Assembly (NCBI GenBank): GCA_934636825.1
Contig: CAKUBG010000041.1
Coordinates: 1-12,071 of the forward strand
Length of the DNA: 12,071 bases
Direction of reading: 5' to 3'
Origin: an uncultured bacterium
GTDB lineage: Bacteria > Vulcanimicrobiota > Xenobia > Xenobiales > Xenobiaceae
The notes under the pieces are model-generated. The model was given only the letters and a program-made list of their open reading frames with translations. It searched no databases and was not told the DNA's origin. The position numbers were made by a program, and so were the translations under genes. Below are positions 7,073 to 12,071 of this stretch, piece after piece (the stretch's first letter is position 1; every line of letters begins with the position of its first letter).

Positions 7073-8179
7073 TTAATTATCTTCCAAACGTTGGTAAGCT
7101 ACTCGAGAAAATGATTCCGGAGTCAAATCTGGCATATCCGCCAGAAAAGATAGCATTTTTTTCTTTTCTACGAGCTGATTTTCTCTAGTGTAGTAGTGTT
7201 TTATAGGCGTGCCCATCTTCTTTAACCAGGATTTGCCTTCACAGAAGAATGTTCTGGCATCAATAATTTTGCCATCCAAACCATACTCATCTAAACCGTG
7301 CAAACGAATTCTGTCTGCAATAGGAAAAGCGGCCGGCTCAAGACAATTCCATTCACACATAGTAAAGACTTGGTGGTTACTTTCATCTTGATAAAATTCT
7401 AATTCGCAATAAGTTCGTTTCATTTTCCCTTTGGAATAGCGACTACGCAATACCGGAGCAATAGTACGATACTCCCAAACGCATTCTAAGAACGAACGAC
7501 GATAACACGGCGAAGGGCCGTGAACACATTCCCAAATTTGACGAGCTCTTTTATTAGCGACACTCCAAACGGACATAAGTTCTTCTAAACTCGAGCTTAT
7601 TGAACTATAAACAGGCTTCAAAGCATAACCATGTTCATCGGCTTCTTCTTTGGCCAAAGCACAAGGTATATAATCTAAGCGCAACTTAAATTCACGTGCC
7701 ACTACCAAAGGAAGAAGCAAGCATTCAAGAGCAAAAACATGCGGACAAGGAAGACTTAATTCAAAACATAGTCCGAGCTCTTCTGTTTTTTCTGCTGTAT
7801 AACCAAAGAATTTGGCATAGGCTCTGGTATCGCTGTTATAATATTCGTATTGCGGATTTTGCAACTTTACGTCTTTGTCTTCCGGCAACAGTAAAGTATT
7901 ATCTAAATTTATCAGACATGCCGACAATTCTGCCCAACTAGGGCGCGAACTAACTCCCTGAGGTAAAGAAAAGCGCAGTCGAAAAAACATAGGACTAGCT
8001 TTTTCGATAGGAAGAGAACGAGTATCTCTACTTACACGCAAACCTTTGCTTTTGCTGCGTCCACCTTTAATAGGTTCTTTTCTTTTAAGGCGATGGCGCC
8101 TGTAAATACGTCCCATTTTGGGCGCAGCTACTGATTCTACCGATTTTGCTGTGTCCATGGGGCTTTCTTGTTCTTTCAT
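7073..8179 (-). CDS. Hypothetical cytoplasmic protein with basic N-terminus
   Basis: I do not recognise this 368-residue protein. It has no signal peptide and no membrane segment. The N-terminal 60 residues are strongly basic (RIYRRHRLKRK and GGRSKSK), suggesting nucleic-acid or acidic-surface binding. The rest looks globular, with alternating strand-like stretches and several Cys and Trp residues, including HGPSPCYRR and CELEFYQDE. The frame is open to a TTG at 8296, but the region between reads like non-coding A/T-rich sequence. The ATG at 8179 has GGAG 10 bases upstream; the ATG at 8158 and a TTG near 8230 are alternatives. It leads the run with uppP and thyA and is divergent from the PGM1-like ligase gene, which could mean shared regulation or a shared pathway. 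Confidence 0.75.
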   Translation of the reverse strand: MKEQESPMDTAKSVESVAAPKMGRIYRRHRLKRKEPIKGGRSKSKGLRVSRDTRSLPIEKASPMFFRLRFSLPQGVSSRPSWAELSACLINLDNTLLLPEDKDVKLQNPQYEYYNSDTRAYAKFFGYTAEKTEELGLCFELSLPCPHVFALECLLLPLVVAREFKLRLDYIPCALAKEEADEHGYALKPVYSSISSSLEELMSVWSVANKRARQIWECVHGPSPCYRRSFLECVWEYRTIAPVLRSRYSKGKMKRTYCELEFYQDESNHQVFTMCEWNCLEPAAFPIADRIRLHGLDEYGLDGKIIDARTFFCEGKSWLKKMGTPIKHYYTRENQLVEKKKMLSFLADMPDLTPESFSRVAYQRLEDN

Positions 8180-8345
8180 TTTTTGATAACTCCGAATAAA
8201 ACTCCCGGCTTCCCTTTCACACAAGGACAATACTTCCCCTTTTCTGCCTTCGTAGGAGGTAGAAAAAGAAAAAAAAGCAAAGCAATCGGACAACAAATTT
8301 TAAAACCAACGATAAAAAAACGAAAGAGACGGAGTTCAATTCGAC

Positions 8346-10055
8346 TTGAATAATCAAAAAGTTTCGCTGCGCGTGGCCGACCTTGATGGACAGTATACTA
8401 TTGGTTCGTCCAACGAGTTTACTTTTAATCAAGACATAATTCTGAACGATCCAGCCCTTTATTGTCCTCTTTCTGAACTGCCTTCACATGGAAGTGTCGA
8501 AGAAGACCGCCTATTCCAGCGCCTTTATGCCAAACTTCCCTATATTTGGGAGGCTTTAAAACATAACCCCAATATCAAAGAAACTGTAGTTGTGGTACCT
8601 TCCCTCACTCTAGATGCGGAAGAATTGCGCAAAATAGAAGGCATAGAATATTATGAAGAGCGCTTACTTTTTCTTTTAATCCAGTTGGCCAACCCCAATA
8701 CGGAAGTTATTTTCGTAACTTCTCAGCCTATTCGCGATCGCATCGTCGATTATTATTTACAATTGCTTCCTGGAGTTCCCTACTCACATGCTAGACGCCG
8801 TCTTCATCTTTACAATGTTAATGACGCTTCTCGCGATAAATCATTAACGCAAAAAGTATTGGAGCGTCCGGCTATTTTACAGCGCATTCGCAATCACACT
8901 CTCCATTCTCAAGTTGCTCACCTTTCGGTCTTCAACGTTACTCCAGCCGAAAAGAGTTTATCGGTAGCTTTGGGCTTGCCTTTAATGGGAGCCGATCCCA
9001 AATTTTTACATTACGGCACTAAATCAGGCGCTCGTAAACTTTTTAAAGAATGCGACGTGCTTTGTCCTTTTGGTTACGAAGATATACGAGACGAACAGGA
9101 AATAGCCGAAGCTATTGTCGATCTTTATTTTGCTAAGCCAAACGTGAAAAGAGCCGTTGTCAAAATCAACGAAGGCTTTTCCGGTGAAGGCAATGCGATC
9201 TATAAATTTAATGAGTTGCTTAATATCGAGCCTGTAGCTGGAAATTGGGCCAAGGCTGTGGAATTGGTGCGTCGCGATCTTCCTCACCATTTAAAAATGC
9301 AAGCAGCCAATTTGCCCTACTCTGACTTCATGGCCAAATTTGAGCAAATGCAAGGCATAGTCGAAGAGTTTTTGGAAGGTGTGGAAAAATCTTCTCCCAG
9401 CGTGCAAACCAGAATCGTGCCGCCTCAAGAAGTACAAATTATTTCTACTCACGATCAGATTATGGGAGGTGAAGATGGACAAGTATTCTTGGGCTGTCGT
9501 TTTCCAGCAGCTCCACCTTTCCAAGCGATGCTACATAGCGGCGGTTTAAAAATAGGTAAGCGTTTAGCACAAGAAGGGCTAGTCGAGCGCGTATCCATAG
9601 ATTATATGGCTGTACCAACCATTCCAGAGCAACCAGTTGGTACCAATAATCCTTGGAAACTTTATGCTATTGAAATAAATATGCGCAAAGGCGGCACGAC
9701 CCATCCGCTGCGCAGTTTGCAATTTTTAACCGGAGGTCACTACAACCCCAACACCGGACTTTTCACCACTCCACGTGGTTCCACAAAATATTATGTAGCT
9801 TCGGATAATTTAATCTCCGAAAAATATAAGCGATTGCTGCCTGAAGATTTAATAGACATCATCACTTATGCCAAATTGCATTTTAACTCTACAACTAATA
9901 CCGGCGTTATCTTCCATATGATAGGCGCCGTTTCGCAATATGGAAAATTCGGAGTAACTTGCATTGGTAATACACCAGCAGAAGCTCAAGACTTTTATGA
10001 TAAAACCGTCAGAATTATCCAGCAAGAAAGTAGCACTACTCGTTGGCTAATCTAA
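8346..10055 (+). CDS. PGM1-type ATP-grasp peptide ligase homologue
   Basis: A 569-residue protein resembling the family named after PGM1, the ATP-grasp ligase that joins an amino-acid derivative to peptides in pheganomycin biosynthesis. Family-like blocks appear in order: VVVPSLTLD (82-90), YYEERLLFLL (102-111), VTSQPI (124-129), DYYLQLLPG (135-143), HARRRL (148-153), TKSGARKLF (225-233), the nucleotide-binding VVKINEGFSGEGNA (271-284), VEEFLEG (339-345) and the metal-site strand EINMRKGGTTHP (443-454). The frame has no early ATG: TTG at 8346, with GACGGAG about 11 bases upstream, gives the full N-terminus, while GTG at 8373 is an alternative with no ribosome binding site. No peptide-precursor or other biosynthetic gene is adjacent. 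Substrate and role are unknown; the ATP-grasp assignment is firm. Confidence 0.88.
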   Translation: MNNQKVSLRVADLDGQYTIGSSNEFTFNQDIILNDPALYCPLSELPSHGSVEEDRLFQRLYAKLPYIWEALKHNPNIKETVVVVPSLTLDAEELRKIEGIEYYEERLLFLLIQLANPNTEVIFVTSQPIRDRIVDYYLQLLPGVPYSHARRRLHLYNVNDASRDKSLTQKVLERPAILQRIRNHTLHSQVAHLSVFNVTPAEKSLSVALGLPLMGADPKFLHYGTKSGARKLFKECDVLCPFGYEDIRDEQEIAEAIVDLYFAKPNVKRAVVKINEGFSGEGNAIYKFNELLNIEPVAGNWAKAVELVRRDLPHHLKMQAANLPYSDFMAKFEQMQGIVEEFLEGVEKSSPSVQTRIVPPQEVQIISTHDQIMGGEDGQVFLGCRFPAAPPFQAMLHSGGLKIGKRLAQEGLVERVSIDYMAVPTIPEQPVGTNNPWKLYAIEINMRKGGTTHPLRSLQFLTGGHYNPNTGLFTTPRGSTKYYVASDNLISEKYKRLLPEDLIDIITYAKLHFNSTTNTGVIFHMIGAVSQYGKFGVTCIGNTPAEAQDFYDKTVRIIQQESSTTRWLI

Positions 10056-10067
10056 CTTAAGAAAATC

Positions 10068-10119
10068 AAAAGCTCGCCTTCGAAAACCTTAGTTTTTTTA
10101 AGTGCGAGCTTTTTTATTT
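10068..10119. terminator. Strong bidirectional Rho-independent terminator
   Basis: AAAAGCTCGC (10068-10077) pairs with GCGAGCTTTT (10104-10113), followed on the plus strand by TTTTTTATTTTTT. On the minus strand the same stem is followed by TTTTGATTTTC. It lies between the stop codons of the convergent PGM1-like and LLM oxidoreductase genes and serves both. The 26-nt loop contains a small inner CTTA/TAAG pairing. Confidence 0.88.
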
Positions 10120-10120
10120 T

Positions 10121-11089
10121 TTAATCGAAAGCACTAAGTACTTCGCTATCCAAACGTGCTAAACGCTCCGGAGTTGGATAAGGGCCATTAAAAATAACTT
10201 CATCAATACCTAAATCCACTAAAGGTTCTATGGCATCGATTATTCTTTGCGGCGACCCAAAAGGAAGTGCGTCTGCTTCTTCGTCATACAAATGTTGCCC
10301 CATGAAGCGCCTAAAGCGATGAGCTTCTTGTTCGTCATCGATTATATCAGCATACATGGTGACTGTTTTACGTATTCGGGCAAAGTCGCGCCCGTTTTCC
10401 TCACAAAGGCGCTGCAAGACTTCAAGTTTATGCTTGGCCTCTTCCAATGAAGAGAACATATTTACGTACAAATTACAACCATTACCATATTTTGCGACAG
10501 TTGGTAAAATTCTCTTTTCACCACCACCGGCTAAAAGCAGAGGGAGAGGCTTTTGAATTGGTCTGGGGGCAAAAGGTGCATTTTCCAGATGGAAAAATTT
10601 GCCTTCCCAGCTTACTGGATAAGGCCCATTTAAAAGGCGATTTATTAGAGCGGCACTCTCTTCAAAGCGATCACAGCGTGTCTTTAATCCTCCTAAGCGA
10701 ATACCGAAAGCTTGGTGTTCGTGTTCGTGCCAGCCTGTGCCAAATCCTAAATCTACCCTTCCGGCAGAGATGTGGTCAACAGTCACAGCAATTTTACAAA
10801 GTAAAGCCGGGTGACGCATAGTTGCCGAAGTCACCATAGTACCCAAACGGACTTTTTCGGTAATTGCTGCCAAGGCTGCCAACAAACTCCAACCTTCGAG
10901 TATAGGCCCATCTTCGCATTCTTGCACAGAATTTACAATTAAAGGTAACTCTTCGGCCGTGCAAGGCATTAAATGATCGTAAGTCCATAAGCCGCGCCAA
11001 CGTTGTTTGTCCATAGCCAAAGCTGCTGCACGCAATTCAGACCAAGGCATAGTGTTAGGTAATTCAATTCCAAAACGTATTTTTGACAT
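10121..11089 (-). CDS. LLM-class flavin/F420-dependent oxidoreductase
   Basis: A 322-residue member of the luciferase-like monooxygenase superfamily (TIM barrel using FMN or F420). Recognisable parts are the N-terminal IRFGIELPN strand, WTYDHL (35-40), the block EGWSLLAALAAIT..VRLGTMV (65-86), RHPALLCKIAVTVDHISAGRVDLGFGTGW (about 92-120) with the GFGTGW turn, and the C-terminal half starting PLPLLLAGGGEKR. These resemble the branch usually annotated as F420-dependent, but cofactor choice cannot be read from sequence. The ATG at 11089 has no Shine-Dalgarno, and a promoter lies directly against it (see separate entry). It is convergent with the PGM1-like gene and divergent from the SpoVG pair. 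Substrate unknown. Confidence 0.9.
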   Translation of the reverse strand: MSKIRFGIELPNTMPWSELRAAALAMDKQRWRGLWTYDHLMPCTAEELPLIVNSVQECEDGPILEGWSLLAALAAITEKVRLGTMVTSATMRHPALLCKIAVTVDHISAGRVDLGFGTGWHEHEHQAFGIRLGGLKTRCDRFEESAALINRLLNGPYPVSWEGKFFHLENAPFAPRPIQKPLPLLLAGGGEKRILPTVAKYGNGCNLYVNMFSSLEEAKHKLEVLQRLCEENGRDFARIRKTVTMYADIIDDEQEAHRFRRFMGQHLYDEEADALPFGSPQRIIDAIEPLVDLGIDEVIFNGPYPTPERLARLDSEVLSAFD

Positions 11090-11098
11090 AGCCGAACT

Positions 11099-11127
11099 AT
11101 GCTAAACCAAAGCCATTCTAAAAGCAA
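11099..11127 (-). promoter_or_regulatory. Promoter abutting the LLM oxidoreductase start
   Basis: On the minus strand TTGCTT (11122-11127), a 17-bp spacer and TAGCAT (11099-11104) form a plausible housekeeping promoter. Transcription would start only two or three bases before the ATG at 11089, giving a leaderless or nearly leaderless message. This fits the absence of a ribosome binding site. Confidence 0.45.
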
Positions 11128-11168
11128 ATTTTAAGCACCAATAGATGCATTTTTATGATCATCAAAAG

Positions 11169-11196
11169 TTGTAAAAACTGATGTTCACAATATAAA
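11169..11196 (+). promoter_or_regulatory. Candidate promoter for the SpoVG pair
   Basis: TTGTAA (11169-11174), a 16-bp spacer and TATAAA (11191-11196) is the best-looking rightward promoter in the A/T-rich 245-bp gap. It lies about 140 bp before the first SpoVG gene. Other weak -10 boxes (TATGAT 11291-11296, TATACT 11303-11308) are nearer the gene but lack a good -35. No sigma-H type site was seen. Confidence 0.3.
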
Positions 11197-11334
11197 CATA
11201 TATAAGTAAACTCTTGTCCATTTTCAGGCAATTTTTAGATAAAATTTTTCACTTATAGTTAAACCGTAATCAAAAGCCTACTGTCTCGCTTATGATTATA
11301 TCTATACTTCAATATTCGCCGGAGGGGGAAAATA

Positions 11335-11592
11335 ATGTTAGAAGATTTCGCAATAAAAAGTATTACAAAATACGACAGTGGTTTTGCTTTGGCCGGAGTG
11401 GTTTTCCAATTGGGGCCTGTAGTTATCCGAGGAGCCAAAATTTTTGAAAAAAATGGCCAGCGCTGGCTCGGTATGCCAGGCAGAATATCAGATTCTGGAG
11501 AGTGGGGCGATTTTACCTATTTCTTAGATAAAGAAATGAAAACTTTAGTTGAACAAGCCATTATTGATAAATATCAAAAAACTTACGGTTAA
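11335..11592 (+). CDS. SpoVG family protein (first of tandem pair)
   Basis: An 85-residue protein with the SpoVG layout: an N-terminal strand region, a central IRGAKIFEKNGQRWLGMP block (31-48) corresponding to the family's I.V..G..G.FVAMPS core, then a D/G-rich turn, an aromatic strand (FTYFLD), and a C-terminal helix ending DKYQK. SpoVG proteins are small DNA/RNA-binding regulators, named from sporulation and septation but found in many non-sporulating bacteria. GGAGGGGG (11321-11328) six bases before the ATG is a very strong ribosome binding site, implying high expression. It is followed after 94 bp by a close paralogue. Whether it binds DNA or RNA here is unknown. Confidence 0.85.
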   Translation: MLEDFAIKSITKYDSGFALAGVVFQLGPVVIRGAKIFEKNGQRWLGMPGRISDSGEWGDFTYFLDKEMKTLVEQAIIDKYQKTYG

Positions 11593-11686
11593 ATAAACCT
11601 ATAAAGCCGTTCCCTAAGTAAAGTAATCATTCTTTATATCTATACCGACGATAAAAAAACTTTATACTTAAAGGAGTTTAAAAATT

Positions 11687-11995
11687 ATGAAATTCGATGT
11701 AGAAATTCGCCAAATCATTCCTCTTCGCACCGACAATTGTACTAGAGCTTCCGTCATGTTTCGCTTAGGCCCACTCATGATTCGAGGCGCTAAAATTTTT
11801 GAAAAGAACGGAGATCGCTGGCTTAGCATGCCCGCCAAACGCACTAAAAACGGGCGTTGGATGGAAGTTATTCACTTTACCGATAAACAAGATAAACTTG
11901 ATTTGCAAGACGTCATCTTAACCCAATACGACCTTATTATGGCCAAGCAAGAGGAAGAACTGGCTTACAATGCAGAAAACGCTTTTGCTAGTTAA
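11687..11995 (+). CDS. SpoVG family protein (second of tandem pair)
   Basis: A 102-residue SpoVG homologue, nearer the classical family than its neighbour: residues 1-25 form the usual first strands (KFDVEIRQIIP..ASVMF), then IRGAKIFEKNGDRWLSMPAKR (33-53), where MPxKRT plus NG matches the typical MPsrk..dG. The C-terminal helix is followed by an extra acidic tail (about 84-102). It shares a near-identical LGP..IRGAKIFEKNG.RWL.MP core with the upstream gene, evidence of tandem duplication. AGGAG at 11672-11676 sits 10 bases before the ATG. The stop codon directly touches a putative mobile-element end, so the last residues or the 3' end may have been altered by insertion. Role is inferred from family only. 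Confidence 0.88.
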   Translation: MKFDVEIRQIIPLRTDNCTRASVMFRLGPLMIRGAKIFEKNGDRWLSMPAKRTKNGRWMEVIHFTDKQDKLDLQDVILTQYDLIMAKQEEELAYNAENAFAS

Positions 11996-12071
11996 GTGAA
12001 CTACCCACCACCTAAAGGTGGTGGGCTTCTAAGGAGCTAACGCTCCTATTTAAGAAGTTTGATATTTAAGT
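11996..12071 (-). mobile_element. Putative right end / omega-RNA of an IS200/IS605-type TnpB element (partial)
   Basis: Starting one base after the second SpoVG stop are a perfect 9-bp hairpin, CCCACCACC (12004-12012) with GGTGGTGGG (12017-12025) around TAAA, and then CTTCT...AGAAG enclosing AGGAGC-TAAC-GCTCCT (12026-12057). Read on the minus strand the two hairpins end in GGTGGTGGGTAGTTCAC, a layout I associate with the 3' ends of TnpB-coding IS200/IS605 elements, where the end also forms the guide-RNA scaffold. The transposase or tnpB gene would lie beyond the window. No T-run follows, so a plain terminator explains it less well. The resemblance comes from memory of such ends, not from a search. 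Confidence 0.55.

Noticed and set aside
8254..8260. Perfect AGGAGGT in front of the PGM1-like gene
   Set aside because: No start codon lies within a usable distance, and the ligase gene begins 86 bases further on with its own weaker site.
8180..8432. Overlapping open frames on both strands across the divergent intergenic region
   Set aside because: They consist of A/T-run sequence with low-complexity Phe/Lys/Arg stretches, need TTG starts or overlap the ligase gene, and look like non-coding leader.
10447..10821. Open frame of 124 codons on the plus strand
   Set aside because: It lies antisense within the well-conserved LLM oxidoreductase gene and encodes nothing recognisable.
12004..12025. 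Simple Rho-independent terminator for the SpoVG pair
   Set aside because: The stem is perfect but lacks the following T-run, and the second nested hairpin plus the TAGTTCAC end fits an element terminus better; kept as the alternative explanation.
1..12071. CRISPR array or prophage segment
   Set aside because: No regularly spaced repeats and no phage structural, integrase or packaging genes were seen.

Overview
The window is about 12 kb of AT-rich bacterial chromosome, with genes near 40-45% G+C by eye. It holds ten well-supported protein genes in compact, mostly leftward runs. The host cannot be named from this stretch alone. A lipoprotein signal, SpoVG-family proteins, strong purine-rich ribosome binding sites and a textbook housekeeping promoter suggest a low-GC bacterium, perhaps Firmicutes/Negativicutes-like. 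That placement is inference.

Left edge (1-611): no convincing protein gene. It carries a near-consensus leftward promoter (TTGACA, 17 bp, TAATAT) with an A/T-rich upstream region and a leader resembling those before rRNA operons, so a stable-RNA operon may start just left of the window. Behind the promoter lie two spaced copies of a TGCAAAATTT-type motif, a long nested hairpin (161-227), and a G+C-rich patch (about 300-490) unlike the rest of the window.

Envelope cluster (612-4779, minus strand), in transcription order: a 750-residue lipoprotein with an SLT-type lytic transglycosylase domain, a signal-peptide protein of unknown function whose start overlaps the lipoprotein stop, and a MacB/LolD-type ABC ATPase. 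No permease gene is present.

Middle (4903-8179): a rightward YraN-family (UPF0102) gene converges on a minus-strand run of an unknown protein, undecaprenyl-diphosphatase (uppP) and thymidylate synthase (thyA). Divergent from that run is a 569-residue PGM1-type ATP-grasp peptide ligase homologue (8346-10055), ended by a strong bidirectional terminator shared with a convergent LLM-class flavin/F420 oxidoreductase (10121-11089).

Right end (11335-12071): two tandem SpoVG-family genes, then immediately after the second stop codon a double-hairpin sequence resembling the right end/omega-RNA of an IS200/IS605-type TnpB element lying mostly outside the window. The most unusual points are this element end abutting spoVG, the permease-less transglycosylase/ABC cluster, the orphan PGM1-like ligase beside an unknown protein, and the structured non-coding region behind the rRNA-like promoter.
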